In this document: piece by piece, positions 9,539-18,594 of the stretch
Layout: the number at the start of each line of letters is the position of its first letter
How positions within the stretch are numbered: position 1 is the stretch's first letter
From: Verrucomicrobiales bacterium
GTDB lineage: Bacteria; Verrucomicrobiota; Verrucomicrobiia; Verrucomicrobiales; DEV007
Reading direction: 5' to 3'
Assembly (NCBI GenBank): GCA_029213195.1
Contig: JARGNI010000029.1
Span: 1 to 64,000 of the forward strand
DNA length: 64,000 nt
Made by a program: the position numbers and the translations under genes
The notes under the pieces: model-generated
What the model saw: only the letters and a program-made list of their open reading frames with translations
What the model was told of the DNA's origin: nothing
Databases searched by the model: none

Positions 9539-9948
9539 TGACAGCTCGAACTTTCTTCATTCGCTTCCTGGGAGTCGTCGTCGTTGCTGCCATCGGCGCG
9601 GCAATCTTCGTGCCTTCGCTCCAGGCCAAGCGGGAAGAATACCGGGTCCGAGCTTTGCTCCTGAAACTCCAGGAGGGCTTGCAGAATTTCCATGTCCGGG
9701 AAGAAATCTATCCGCGCAAGATGATGAAGGGAGCCGAGTTGGCCGCCTTTCTCAAGGAGAAGAAGTATCTCGAAGAAGACCTCCGCAATCCGTGGACGGG
9801 CGAAGCCTACGCCGGCACGCACGACGAAGACTGGCTTCAATATCGGACTGGGGATATTGCCGAAACCTACGAGCTCATCGTCTTTCATGCCGGGACCGAG
9901 GAGGTTCAGTTCCGACTCGACAGCACCGAGAATCAGTCGCTGGAGTAG
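9538..9948 (+). CDS. Small membrane-anchored pseudopilin-like protein
   Basis: 136 residues. One N-terminal hydrophobic helix (IRFLGVVVVAAIGAAIFVPSL) is followed by a domain reminiscent of GspG C-termini (YPRKMMKGAELAAFLKEKKY, then NPWTGEAY). There is no prepilin cleavage motif (no Gly-Phe with Glu at +5), so it is not a processed pilin. The ATG overlaps the stop of the flavoprotein by one base, which suggests translational coupling and a shared function. That function is unknown. Confidence 0.7.
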   Translation: MTARTFFIRFLGVVVVAAIGAAIFVPSLQAKREEYRVRALLLKLQEGLQNFHVREEIYPRKMMKGAELAAFLKEKKYLEEDLRNPWTGEAYAGTHDEDWLQYRTGDIAETYELIVFHAGTEEVQFRLDSTENQSLE

Positions 9949-9980
9949 CCGGGATTCCGTCGTATGGTGGCGGCCCCGGT

Positions 9981-10766
9981 ATGAACATTTTCGAATACAA
10001 TCGCAACGCCTGGAACCTCCAATCGGAGGAAGGGTGTCGCTGGAGCACTCCCTTTTCCGGCGAGAGAATCGAGGCAGCGAAAGAAGGCGAGTGGTCCGTC
10101 ATCCTGACGCCCAACAAAGCCGTTCCCACCAACTGGTTCCCGAGTTATCCCGATCTTTCCGGAGTCCGCATCCTCGCCCTCGCCAGCGGGGGAGGGCAGC
10201 AGGTGCCGATTTTTGCGGCGGCCGGTGCCGAGGTTCTCTCTTTCGACGCCTCCGATACGCAGCTTCGGAAAGACGAGGAGACCTGCGCCCGTCATGGGCT
10301 GACCGTCCAGACTGAACAGGGTGACATGGCCGACCTGACAGGGTTGGATGACCAGTCCTTCGACCTGATCTTCAATCCCGTTTCCAATGTCTTCGCCGAG
10401 TCTCTCGCTCCGATCTGGGAAGGGTGCTACCGCATCCTCAAACCGGGAGGCGCTCTCCTGACTGGCTTCATGAATCCCTGCTTCTTCCTCTTCGACCACG
10501 AGGTATTGGAAGAAACCGGCAAACCCGTCGTGAAGCATCGGCTTCCCTACTCGGATATGGAATCCGCCGATGCGGAGCTTCTTTCCGATCAGTTGGACGC
10601 TCAACTCAGTCTCGAATACAGCCACAGTTGGGAAGACCAGATCGGAGGGATGTGTGAGGCTGGTTTTGCCATCACCGGCTTCTACGAGGACGATTGGGAC
10701 GAAGAGTCCACCCGTCTCCAGGGCTGGATGCCGACCTCCGCCGCGGCTCGAGCCGTTCGGTGGTGA
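9981..10766 (+). CDS. Class I SAM-dependent methyltransferase
   Basis: 261 residues with a Rossmann-type methyltransferase core. Motif I is ILALASGGGQQ, an acidic strand end (SFDASD) follows, then GDMADL and the post-motif SFDLIFNP, and RILKPGGALL is motif III. The start ATG at 9981 gives MNIFEYNRNAWN, typical of this YcgJ/UbiE-like group; the same frame runs upstream but only as a shadow over the previous gene. The substrate cannot be told from the sequence. It lies 32 bp after the pseudopilin-like gene and may be co-transcribed. Confidence 0.87.
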   Translation: MNIFEYNRNAWNLQSEEGCRWSTPFSGERIEAAKEGEWSVILTPNKAVPTNWFPSYPDLSGVRILALASGGGQQVPIFAAAGAEVLSFDASDTQLRKDEETCARHGLTVQTEQGDMADLTGLDDQSFDLIFNPVSNVFAESLAPIWEGCYRILKPGGALLTGFMNPCFFLFDHEVLEETGKPVVKHRLPYSDMESADAELLSDQLDAQLSLEYSHSWEDQIGGMCEAGFAITGFYEDDWDEESTRLQGWMPTSAAARAVRW

Positions 10767-10804
10767 GTTGTCGCCTGAGGCCGCTTCGTTGGATCTCGTT
10801 TTCC

Positions 10805-10930
10805 GTAGCGGAATCGGCCACGATTCCGATCCCGCTGGCGCCGGATGACCTATTTTCGGTCCCGCAGGCGCGGGATGGCACGTTGCCTCCGGCTGTCTCC
10901 ACCCGCATCCGCGGGTACCAGCTCCGCTAC
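10805..10930. repeat. Composite palindromic element bounded by GTAGCGG and CCGCTAC
   Basis: It begins GTAGCGG (10805-10811) and ends CCGCTAC (10924-10930), its exact reverse complement. Inside are three hairpins with 4-nt loops: CGGAATCG/CGATTCCG (10809-10828, loop GCCA), TCCCGC/GCGGGA (10860-10875) and ACCCGC/GCGGGT (10901-10916). It fills the space between the convergent methyltransferase and SDR genes, where REP/BIME-like elements and terminators are commonly found. Confidence 0.6.
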
Positions 10931-10958
10931 ACGATTTGCGAAATTCGACGAAGGAAAA

Positions 10959-11702
10959 CTACGTCGCCTGCCCGGTGGGGCGGACGAGGATATCAGTGAC
11001 CTCAGCCGTTTCTGGCAGGGTCAGCTGATGCAGGACCAATTCGGCGATCTCTTCCGGCTTCAGGATGGGGTAGGAGATCGCGTCGTAGTGGGAGCCGGAG
11101 CCGCTGCTCTGGAAATAATCCTCGAGCAACTCAGTGTCGACGAATCCGGGAGAAATGCTGCTGACGCGGGTGAGGTTGCCCTGGGCGCGCAGTTCCTGCC
11201 GGAGACCTTCGGTCATGGCGCGGACGGCGAACTTGGTCGCAGCGTAGAATCCACCTTTTCCCGGGACTCGATGTCCGGACATGCTGCTGATGTTGACAAT
11301 GTGGCCTCCTTTTTCGGGGATGTGAGGCAGCGCTTCGCGGGTCACGATGGCGAGGGCCATAACATTGATATCGAGCATGGTCTGCCAGTCATCGATATCG
11401 CCATCGATGAGCTTGGCCTGTCGACCGACTCCGGCGGCATTGATAAGGATATCGACTCCTCCGAGTGCGCTGGCGGCGAGATTGACCGCGTCCTGGGCGG
11501 CACCGCGATGGTTGAGATCGACGGGGAACGAGTAAGCGGGTGTTTCCGGAGATTCGAGTTCGGCAGCGAGAGATCGGATGCGGTCTTCCCGTCTCGCGAG
11601 CAGGGCAACGCCGGCACCTTCGGCCGAGAGAGCCTTGGCGATGGCTTGTCCAATTCCACTCGAGGCACCCGTGATGATCGCTTTGCGGCGTTCCAGTTTC
11701 AT
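10959..11702 (-). CDS. Short-chain dehydrogenase/reductase (SDR family)
   Basis: 247 residues with the classical SDR pattern: cofactor motif TGASSGIG (residues 11-18), NAAGVG (88-93), catalytic Ser near 139-140, and Tyr153/Lys157 in YAATK. Arg residues after the second strand (LLARRED) favour NADP(H). The start at 11702 (MKLERRKAIITGAS) was chosen over the longer frame because it follows a GAGAGGAT Shine-Dalgarno-like stretch and puts the first strand at the N-terminus. The substrate is unknown; 3-oxoacyl reductases and YdfG-like serine dehydrogenases are the closest classes. Confidence 0.9.
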   Translation of the reverse strand: MKLERRKAIITGASSGIGQAIAKALSAEGAGVALLARREDRIRSLAAELESPETPAYSFPVDLNHRGAAQDAVNLAASALGGVDILINAAGVGRQAKLIDGDIDDWQTMLDINVMALAIVTREALPHIPEKGGHIVNISSMSGHRVPGKGGFYAATKFAVRAMTEGLRQELRAQGNLTRVSSISPGFVDTELLEDYFQSSGSGSHYDAISYPILKPEEIAELVLHQLTLPETAEVTDILVRPTGQAT

Positions 11703-11781
11703 GGGATATCCTCTCGCCGCATTGGCGCAATTTTCCAAGAAAAAAGCATCCCTGTGCCGAGATCTGACCTACCGTTTCTCG

Positions 11782-13104
11782 ATGAAAGCCAAAGAGAAAC
11801 TCCGATGGGCGAACTGGGGGATTGGATTCGCGTTGATCCTCGGTGTTGCCGATGCCGAGGACTGGCCGCATTTCCTCGGGCCTCGCCACGATTTTCACAG
11901 CGCTGAGACCGGTCTGAATTTTGACTTTGATGAAACCGGGCCCCGGATCCTCTGGGAAGTGGAGCGGGGGAAAGGGCATTCCGGTCCTGTCATTGCCGAT
12001 GGGAAGCTGGCTTTCATTCACCAGGTGGGCGAGACGGAAGAGGTGCGTTGTCTCGATGCGGTGACGGGGAAGGAGATCTGGAAACACGCTTATCCCGTCG
12101 ATGTGGCCCAGAGCTATGGGATCACGGACACCCCTCGGTCGAGTCCGGTGATCGATCCGGAGACCGCGAAGGTCTATACCTTGGGGAACGATGGGGATTT
12201 GATCTGCTTCTCCCTCGAGGAGGGAAAGATCGAGTGGCAGATGGAGCTGGCGAAAGAGTTCGGCCCGTCGCCCTTCTTTTTTGGCTACGGTTCCTGTCCG
12301 CTGGTCTATGGAGATATGCTGATCGTCCACGTGGGGGCGGACGAAGCGTGTGTTGTCGCCCTGGAGAAGACTACCGGGAAACTGATCTGGTCGGCCGATC
12401 ATGAGTGGAATGGGAGCTATGCGTCTCCGGTGATGGCGACGATCAACAACCAGGACCGTCTCCTCGTCTTTGCAGGAGGAATGGTGAAACCTCCCCACGG
12501 CGGTCTCTTATGTATCAATCCCCAGGATGGGCAGGTCGAGGATGCCTTTCCGTGGCGTTCCGACAATTTCGCGAGCGTGAACGCCGCGACTCCGGTTCCC
12601 TGTGGACCCAACCGTGTTTTTCTCACCGAGGACTACGGTCTCGGCGGGGTGATGTTGGAATACGGGAGCGATTTCAAGGCACGGGTAGCTTGGACTTCCC
12701 CGGAGTTCGGATGCCAGTTCCAGACGCCGATCTATCACGATGGAATCCTCTATGGATTTGGCGGAAATGGCGGGCTCATGCTTGCCATGGATGTCTTCAG
12801 TGGGCGACCCTACTGGAATGAAGCGTTCTACCAGACCACGATTCCCTGGAACGGACGAGACATTCCCATCAGCCTGGGCCATGCGCATCTCATCCATGTC
12901 GACGACGGGTTTGTCTGCTTGAGTGAGAACGGGGCGCTCTTGCGGATGGATCTCGATAGCAATGGATTCCGCATTCTATCCAAAGCACGACTCTTCTATG
13001 CGCCCGAGACCTGGGCGCCACCGGCGTTGTCGAATGGCCTGCTCTACATCAATCAGAACGAGCTCGGATCTCGCCTGATCTGCTACGATCTTCGGGCGGA
13101 GTAG
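11782..13104 (+). CDS. Exported PQQ-like (quinoprotein) beta-propeller protein
   Basis: 440 residues with an N-terminal signal peptide (WANWGIGFALILGVADA) and an opening WPHFLGPRHDFHSAE, common in planctomycete and verrucomicrobial propeller proteins. Repeated PQQ-like blades are visible (GPVIADGKLAFIHQ, LDAVTGKEIWK, VVALEKTTGKLIW, LAMDVFSGRPYW). Such proteins bind partners or, in true quinoproteins, PQQ; no dehydrogenase active-site motif is evident. The gene is divergent from the SDR gene with 79 bp between starts. Function unassigned. Confidence 0.88.
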   Translation: MKAKEKLRWANWGIGFALILGVADAEDWPHFLGPRHDFHSAETGLNFDFDETGPRILWEVERGKGHSGPVIADGKLAFIHQVGETEEVRCLDAVTGKEIWKHAYPVDVAQSYGITDTPRSSPVIDPETAKVYTLGNDGDLICFSLEEGKIEWQMELAKEFGPSPFFFGYGSCPLVYGDMLIVHVGADEACVVALEKTTGKLIWSADHEWNGSYASPVMATINNQDRLLVFAGGMVKPPHGGLLCINPQDGQVEDAFPWRSDNFASVNAATPVPCGPNRVFLTEDYGLGGVMLEYGSDFKARVAWTSPEFGCQFQTPIYHDGILYGFGGNGGLMLAMDVFSGRPYWNEAFYQTTIPWNGRDIPISLGHAHLIHVDDGFVCLSENGALLRMDLDSNGFRILSKARLFYAPETWAPPALSNGLLYINQNELGSRLICYDLRAE

Positions 13105-13237
13105 AGGGCTTGTCCGGATTGGGCAGCGCGGGGCGTGCCTTTCGATCCGGTAAAATTAACGGGTGCAATTTTGCTCTCTCGGGATACTATGCGCGCTCCT
13201 ATCCGGCGACTCTCGTCGGGAGAACCTTGGTAGATTT

Positions 13238-13957
13238 ATGAATACGGAACCGATCTCCGGTGTGCTCCTCGTCGACAAGGGGCAGGACATGACCTCCCAT
13301 GATGTCGTAGCCGTCGCTCGGCGCACGCTCGCTACGAAGAAAATCGGTCATTGTGGTACTCTTGACCCGATGGCGACGGGGCTTCTCATTCTCGTGATCG
13401 GGAAAGCAACCAAGATCCAGGATTTGCTCATGGCGGAGGACAAGGAATACACGGGTTCGCTCGAGTTGGGGAAGACCACGAACACCCAGGATGCCGAGGG
13501 CGTCGTCGAGACAGAGGTGGAGGTGCCCGATTTCACTCCAGAGCAGATCACGGAAGCTTTCGACAAATACAAGGGCGATTTCTACCAGACTCCGCCCATG
13601 GTTTCAGCGATCAAGAAGGACGGGGTCCCACTCTACAAGCTGGCGCGCCAGGGCAAGGAAGTGAAACGCGAGCCTCGTTTCGTCCACGTCTTCAGCTATC
13701 GGATCGATGGAATCGAGCTTCCCGTGGTGGATTTCACGGTCCGGTGCAGCAAAGGATTCTATGTCCGGACGTATGCCCACGATATCGGGCACGATCTCGG
13801 TTGTGGAGCGCATCTCAAGTCTCTGAGGCGCACCCGTTCGGGGAAATTCGATCTCGAACGATCGGTGACGTTTGAGGAGCTGAAATTCGGGGATCGTGAT
13901 GAGATCCTCGCGAAAATGTTGAGCCTTCCCGAGGTGTCACGCCTGCGGGGAGCCTAG
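13238..13957 (+). CDS. truB: tRNA pseudouridine-55 synthase TruB
   Basis: 239 residues. It isomerises U55 in the T-loop of tRNAs. The catalytic motif GHCGTLDPMATGLL puts the nucleophile at Asp43. KEYTGSLELGKTTNTQDAEG and SKGFYVRTYAHDIG are the other family blocks. The start at 13238 (MNTEPISGVLLVDK) matches the family; the frame extends upstream without homology. It is slightly short at the C-terminus (no PUA domain), which is usual outside gammaproteobacteria. It is followed after 32 bp by ribF, a common bacterial pair. Confidence 0.96.
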   Translation: MNTEPISGVLLVDKGQDMTSHDVVAVARRTLATKKIGHCGTLDPMATGLLILVIGKATKIQDLLMAEDKEYTGSLELGKTTNTQDAEGVVETEVEVPDFTPEQITEAFDKYKGDFYQTPPMVSAIKKDGVPLYKLARQGKEVKREPRFVHVFSYRIDGIELPVVDFTVRCSKGFYVRTYAHDIGHDLGCGAHLKSLRRTRSGKFDLERSVTFEELKFGDRDEILAKMLSLPEVSRLRGA

Positions 13958-13989
13958 TCCCGGGTCCCGGAATCCTCCCGATCGGTCCG

Positions 13990-14928
13990 ATGAATGTCAT
14001 GCTGCAGATCGATGCGTTGAAAGACGTCCCGGGTCCCCTGCATCTCGCGATCGGAGTTTTTGACGGAATTCATCTCGGTCACCAGGCGGTGATCCAGGCT
14101 GCGGTCGACTCGGCGGAGAAAAAGGGCGGCACGGTAGTTGTCGTGACCTTTGATCCTCATCCCGTCGAGATTCTTTCGCCCCAGAATGCGCCACGATTGC
14201 TGACGGCCTCGCGACACAAGATGCATCTTCTCGGGCGTGTCATGGGAATCCGGAATGTGTTGGTGGTGCCGTTTACACAGGATTTCAGTGAGAAAACCGG
14301 AGAAGAGTTCGTGAACGCGCTCCTGGCGGCTTCTCCCGGAGAGGGGATCGCGAGAATCTGCGTCGGCAAGAATTGGCGTTTCGGCAAGGGACGCTCGGGG
14401 ACGACGGAACTTCTGCGCGAGATCGGGAAAGTCCACGATTTCGAAGTCTCGGCCGTCGAGACCGTCAAGCTGGAGGGGATGCGGGTGTCCAGCACCCGGA
14501 TTCGTGAAGCGGTCGGGGCAGGGGACTTCGGAATCGCGGAGGCTCTTCTCGGGCGCACCTATACGGTCTTTGGAACCGTCATCGAGGGACGCAAGCTCGG
14601 AAGAACGATTGGGTTTCCGACGGCCAATTTCACCGTCCATCGCGAGCAACTGCCGCCGACGGGAGTTTATGCGGTTCGAGCCACGGGTTCCGGAGACGGA
14701 TGGAATGGCGTCGCCAACCTCGGGTATCGCCCCACGGTAGAAGGCGGGGCCATGAAGCGTCTCCTCGAGGTGCATCTCTTTGGCCTCGAGCACGAAATCT
14801 ATGGAGAAGAACTCGAGATCGAGTTCGTCGAGTTTCTCCGTCCCGAGCAGAAGTTCGACGGGGTCGATGCGCTGAAAGACCAGATCGCGCGTGACGTCGA
14901 AGCGGCGAGAGCGATCCTGGGACTTTAG
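13990..14928 (+). CDS. ribF: Bifunctional riboflavin kinase / FAD synthetase
   Basis: 312 residues. The N-terminal FAD synthetase (nucleotidyltransferase) domain has AIGVFDGIHLGHQAV and VVTFDPHPVEIL, with SSTRIREAVGAGD near residue 165. The C-terminal flavokinase domain has GRTIGFPTANF and GVYAVRA, ending in EFLRPEQKFDGVDALKDQIARD. It converts riboflavin to FMN and FAD, which also feeds the covalent flavoprotein at 8249 indirectly. Length and order are normal. A strong hairpin terminator follows at 14953. Confidence 0.96.
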   Translation: MNVMLQIDALKDVPGPLHLAIGVFDGIHLGHQAVIQAAVDSAEKKGGTVVVVTFDPHPVEILSPQNAPRLLTASRHKMHLLGRVMGIRNVLVVPFTQDFSEKTGEEFVNALLAASPGEGIARICVGKNWRFGKGRSGTTELLREIGKVHDFEVSAVETVKLEGMRVSSTRIREAVGAGDFGIAEALLGRTYTVFGTVIEGRKLGRTIGFPTANFTVHREQLPPTGVYAVRATGSGDGWNGVANLGYRPTVEGGAMKRLLEVHLFGLEHEIYGEELEIEFVEFLRPEQKFDGVDALKDQIARDVEAARAILGL

Positions 14929-14952
14929 GACGAGGTTGGACGAGGACACGAA

Positions 14953-14982
14953 AAAGGCGACTCCCAATCGGAAGTCGCCTTT
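14953..14982. terminator. Bidirectional hairpin terminator between ribF and a convergent small gene
   Basis: AAAGGCGACT (14953-14962) pairs perfectly with AGTCGCCTTT (14973-14982) around a 10-nt loop. An A-run on the left and T-run on the right let it act on both strands. It lies between the end of ribF (14928) and the minus-strand gene ending at 15008. Confidence 0.85.
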
Positions 14983-15007
14983 CGCTGAATTCAGTTGGTT
15001 CTCCTGA

Positions 15008-15280
15008 TTAAGGAGCCATCTCAGGCATGCTCATCACTGCTCCAGCACCACCGAGGGCGAAGCCGACGATGTAAACGATCAGTGCGATGATGAACTTCAT
15101 TCCGAGGCTCTTGTGCCCGTTCATGAAGCACCAGATTGGCGCGAGAATTCCGAAGAAGATGGAAAGCACGCCCCAAAGGGTGTCACCAGACTTGAACTGC
15201 TTGACGAGTGTCATGATCCAGAAAACGAGGAGTGCGATAAATCCGGCAATTGCGAGGATGGTTCCGATAGTAGCTAGCAT
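15008..15280 (-). CDS. Small three-helix membrane protein, unknown function
   Basis: 90 residues, almost all hydrophobic. Three predicted membrane segments: IGTILAIAGFIALLVFWIM, LWGVLSIFFGILAPIWCF and FIIALIVYIVGFALGGAG. The frame stays open to 15382, but the added residues are polar and basic with no family look, so I start at the ATG at 15280. No family recognised beyond general small integral membrane proteins. A strong shared terminator follows. Confidence 0.72.
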   Translation of the reverse strand: MLATIGTILAIAGFIALLVFWIMTLVKQFKSGDTLWGVLSIFFGILAPIWCFMNGHKSLGMKFIIALIVYIVGFALGGAGAVMSMPEMAP

Positions 15281-15649
15281 AGTAAATGAAGGATAATTCT
15301 TTAGTCTTTCAGGGTTCCAAGCAGGTGCAGAGATGAAGTAATGCACCCGACTCGGTCCCTTTCGTAAAGGTTTCCGTATCAATCGTCAATGACTCTTATG
15401 CATGGAATTTGTTGCGAAATAGACGGGGCAGCGGGTGCGGATTCGGGGGAGTGGTTGACCGAAGCGCGGGAGTGATTCGTCCACCGGAAATGCTTTTCAC
15501 CTAACGAAGGAACTGGTATCGCTGTCCAACTTTCATTGGCGCAAATCGTCCGGGTGGATTTCAATCGGGTTGCCAGGGAGCGAGTCGTGACGGAGTAGTC
15601 GATCGTCTCTTCCTGTGATAGAGTAAATCTCATCTTTCCTTTTCGTCAG
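15281..15649. other. Intergenic region between divergent genes, no gene supported
   Basis: 369 bp upstream of both the small membrane protein (minus) and the sensor kinase (plus). Presumably holds both promoters. An 84-codon minus-strand frame (15379-15633) crosses it but shows no recognisable motif. I see no clear palindrome or consensus promoter. Confidence 0.4.
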
Positions 15650-17749
15650 TTGACTTCCTTTTCTCTCAGAATCCTTCGGACCGGCCTTCTCCTTCCTGGA
15701 GTTTGCCTGCTGTTTCCCGGTGGAGTCTTGCAGGCCCAGCTCTCGCCCTTTCCGGATACGGGGATGCAGTCTTCATCGGGCCGCGAGCTGCCCGAGATCA
15801 TCGCGCCGGATATGATCGAGCCGGTCATCAATCCCCGCCAGACCAGTGCCGACCGGATTGCCCGTCTTTTCAATCGAGACTTGCGGGACATCGAAGAGGC
15901 CCAGGAGGACATCGTCGACCAGCTCGAGGAATTGCCCCGGGTCGTCCGGGAGTCGCAACGGGTCACGGGATTCGGATTTCTCTCGGTTTTCTCCAAGAAG
16001 CGTCCCAAGTGGTTGCAGATCGATATGGGGGAAATGGTGTCTCCAGATGCGATCGCCCTGTTTCCAGTGACCGCGGAACTCGAGGGGGAGACCGTCTATG
16101 GCTATGGCTTTCCTCGAAATTTCCGGGTCGACATCTCGAATGACGCCGATTTTCGGAATTACGAGACGATGGTGGAGGGGCGCCTGGATCAGGCGCTCGG
16201 GGTGCGGCGTTGGCCCTACTATCGCGAGGTCAGTGGCTATGAGGGCAGGTATCTTCGGATCACGGCAACCGGACTCTGGAGGTCTCCCTCCAACAACCAG
16301 GAGGTGTTTTCTCTCAGCGAAGTCATGGTCCTCAAGAATGGGCGCAACATTGCGGTCGGGAAAGAAGTCACGGCTCTCGACAGCGAGGAGCGTTCCGATC
16401 AGTGGGCGAAGCGATTCGTGACCGATGGCATTACGACCCTGGGGATTCCCCACGGAATAGAGGAAAGTCCCACACTGGGTTTTCGGGCCCAATCGGAAGA
16501 GCCCGCACCGAACAGCTGGGTGCAGGTCGACCTGGGAGAAGCCATGCCGATCGACGAGGTGCATCTCATTCTCGCCGATTCGCCGGAGTCGGTTCCGGAT
16601 CCCACGGTGCGATTTCCCTACCCGATGCGTATCGAGGTCTCGGAGTTCCCGGACATGCGAAATGCGGAGGCAATCGGGAGATTCAATCCCTCGCAGATCA
16701 GCATGATCGGAAACAACCCGCTCATCGTCGCGGGTGGGGATCCCTACGGTCGGTATGTTCGGGTGACTGTTCTCGGGCCGAAAAATCCCGCACGTCTCAG
16801 TTTTGATCTGGCCGAGCTGATCGTTTATTCCGATTCGCAGAACGTGGCCTACGGGCAACCGGTGAAGGCCCTGCATGCCGTTCGAAAGGGCGGATGGGCT
16901 CCCAATTTCCTCGTCGATGAGTTCAGCAGCCGCCGGAATCTCGTTTCCTACTCCTCCTGGCTGTCGGATCTTGATAAGCGGAATCGACTTGTTCGCCGCT
17001 GGCTGGAGAAAGAGGAGCGTCGACTGGATCTCGTCGATGGCACGGTGACTCGCGGGGTGACCTACATCGGGAGCGGAGTGACCGGGATCCTGGCCTTTGT
17101 TCTCATCGTTCTTTCTCGGGGGCGCGTTCGCCGGAGGAAGGATCTCGAAAATTTGCGGCAACGCATCGCGAGCGATCTGCATGACGATATCGGGAGCAAC
17201 CTGAGCAGTATCGCGCTCCTTGCCGAGTTGGGGAAAACCGAAGCCGACGAACCCGAGCTCGTCACCGAGGAACTGACCGAGATCAAGACGACAGCGGACA
17301 AGACGATCGAGTCGATGCGGGACATTGTCTGGTTGATTCGTCCTGGAGAAGAGACCTGGCAGCAGATGCTGACCCGCTTCCGCGAGACGGCTGCGAAGTT
17401 GCTGCGGACCCACGAATACACCTTTACGGTGAATGGGGAGGCGCACGACGATCGGCTTCCTCTCGAGTTCAAGCGAGACATCTTCCTGATCTACAAGGAG
17501 GTGCTGAACAACATCGTTCGCCACGCCAAGGCAGAAAATGTGACCATAGAGATCGAGAGCAAGCGTAACCGTTTGCAGCTCTCGATTGAAGACGACGGGA
17601 TCGGTTTCAACAACCTGGACCAGGAGTTCCGGGAAGGAAATGGATTGCGGAATCTACGAATGAGAGCGCAGGCGATCGGTGCCAGCTTGAAAGTCCGGAG
17701 TGCCCTGACCGAGGGGACGTCGGTTTTGCTCACAGTTCCGATGCCTTGA
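15650..17749 (+). CDS. Sensor histidine kinase (NarL-partner class, HisKA_3) with extracytoplasmic discoidin-like region
   Basis: 699 residues. A signal/anchor (LLLPGVCLLFPGGVLQAQ) is followed by about 430 extracytoplasmic residues. These hold two F5/8-type-C-like segments, marked by WLQIDMGEMVSPDAIALF and SWVQVDLGEAMPIDEVHLI, which usually bind carbohydrate or cell-surface ligands. A membrane helix near residue 470 leads to HisKA_3 with the phospho-acceptor His511 (DLHDDIGSNLSSI). The HATPase domain has EVLNNIVRHAKA (N box), DDGIGFN and GNGLRNLRMRA. The start is TTG with a poor ribosome site; no in-frame ATG upstream fits, so the exact start is uncertain. The response regulator follows after 65 bp. 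The ligand is unknown; a polysaccharide signal is inference. Confidence 0.9.
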   Translation: MTSFSLRILRTGLLLPGVCLLFPGGVLQAQLSPFPDTGMQSSSGRELPEIIAPDMIEPVINPRQTSADRIARLFNRDLRDIEEAQEDIVDQLEELPRVVRESQRVTGFGFLSVFSKKRPKWLQIDMGEMVSPDAIALFPVTAELEGETVYGYGFPRNFRVDISNDADFRNYETMVEGRLDQALGVRRWPYYREVSGYEGRYLRITATGLWRSPSNNQEVFSLSEVMVLKNGRNIAVGKEVTALDSEERSDQWAKRFVTDGITTLGIPHGIEESPTLGFRAQSEEPAPNSWVQVDLGEAMPIDEVHLILADSPESVPDPTVRFPYPMRIEVSEFPDMRNAEAIGRFNPSQISMIGNNPLIVAGGDPYGRYVRVTVLGPKNPARLSFDLAELIVYSDSQNVAYGQPVKALHAVRKGGWAPNFLVDEFSSRRNLVSYSSWLSDLDKRNRLVRRWLEKEERRLDLVDGTVTRGVTYIGSGVTGILAFVLIVLSRGRVRRRKDLENLRQRIASDLHDDIGSNLSSIALLAELGKTEADEPELVTEELTEIKTTADKTIESMRDIVWLIRPGEETWQQMLTRFRETAAKLLRTHEYTFTVNGEAHDDRLPLEFKRDIFLIYKEVLNNIVRHAKAENVTIEIESKRNRLQLSIEDDGIGFNNLDQEFREGNGLRNLRMRAQAIGASLKVRSALTEGTSVLLTVPMP

Positions 17750-17814
17750 TTAGGATGAAATTTCAGATGCAAAGTGACCGAGCTTCGCGAAAGTAAGAGT
17801 ACGAGGACGTCAAC

Positions 17815-18495
17815 ATGAGTGAGGAGACCAAAACCGAAGAAGCGCCCAAAGCACCGACCAGGGTCTGGGTTGTCGAGGACAACGAAACACTGCGACGCAC
17901 CGTCGCGAGAGTTCTGGATCGTCAGAAGGACATGAAGTGTGTCCACCAGTTCGAGCGTTGCGAGGAGGCGATCGAAGCTCTCGTTGCGGGTGAACGTCCG
18001 GACGTGATGCTTTTCGACATCGGACTTCCCGGGATGAGCGGAATCGAGGGGATCCGGAGAATCAAGACGGCCCTTCCCGAGATCGAGATCCTCGTTTTCT
18101 CGGTTTTCGACGACAACGAGAAAGTCTTCAACGCCATCTGCGCAGGGGCCTCCGGGTATCTCCTGAAGACCTCCAGCATGGGAGAAATTCCCGATGCGAT
18201 TCGCGAAATCCTCGCGGGTGGAGCACCAATCAATGCGCTGATCGCACGGAGAGTGCTCGATATGTTCAGTGATCTTGCTCCGGAAAGCCGGGACTACGGG
18301 CTCACCGAGCGGGAAAAAGAAGTCCTCGAACAGATGGTCGAAGGGCTCACCAAAAAGGAGATCGCCGACCAGCTCGATCTCAGCTTTCACACGGTCGACA
18401 AGCACATCCGTGGCATCTATTCCAAGCTTCACGTCAATACGATGACGGGAGCGGTGGCCAAGGCGCTCAAAGAGGGGCTCTTGCCAAAGGGCTGA
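17815..18495 (+). CDS. NarL/FixJ-family response regulator with LuxR-type DNA-binding domain
   Basis: 226 residues. The receiver domain (residues about 15-135) has the phospho-acceptor Asp68 (VMLFDIGLPGMSG), early acidic pair VVEDNE, and the late Lys in YLLKTSS. The C-terminal LuxR helix-turn-helix (about 160-220) has LTEREKEVLEQMVEGLTKKEIA and SFHTVDKHIRGIYSKLHV. It is the evident partner of the kinase just upstream. Its targets are not shown by the sequence. Confidence 0.95.
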   Translation: MSEETKTEEAPKAPTRVWVVEDNETLRRTVARVLDRQKDMKCVHQFERCEEAIEALVAGERPDVMLFDIGLPGMSGIEGIRRIKTALPEIEILVFSVFDDNEKVFNAICAGASGYLLKTSSMGEIPDAIREILAGGAPINALIARRVLDMFSDLAPESRDYGLTEREKEVLEQMVEGLTKKEIADQLDLSFHTVDKHIRGIYSKLHVNTMTGAVAKALKEGLLPKG

Positions 18496-18594
18496 GTCTC
18501 CGACTGCAAGGTATCGCCCGCCACGTCTTTTCTTCTCGGGATTTCCTCGAAAGGAACCTGACTTCGTTGTTTTCCGAGCTTGATCCGGTTCTTT

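Noticed and set aside
15379-15633. 84-codon minus-strand frame between the small membrane protein and the kinase
   Set aside because: No motif or signal; it lies where promoters for two divergent genes are expected.
15773-17524. 583-codon minus-strand frame over the sensor kinase
   Set aside because: The plus strand shows the phospho-acceptor and ATPase motifs of a histidine kinase; the reverse frame has none.
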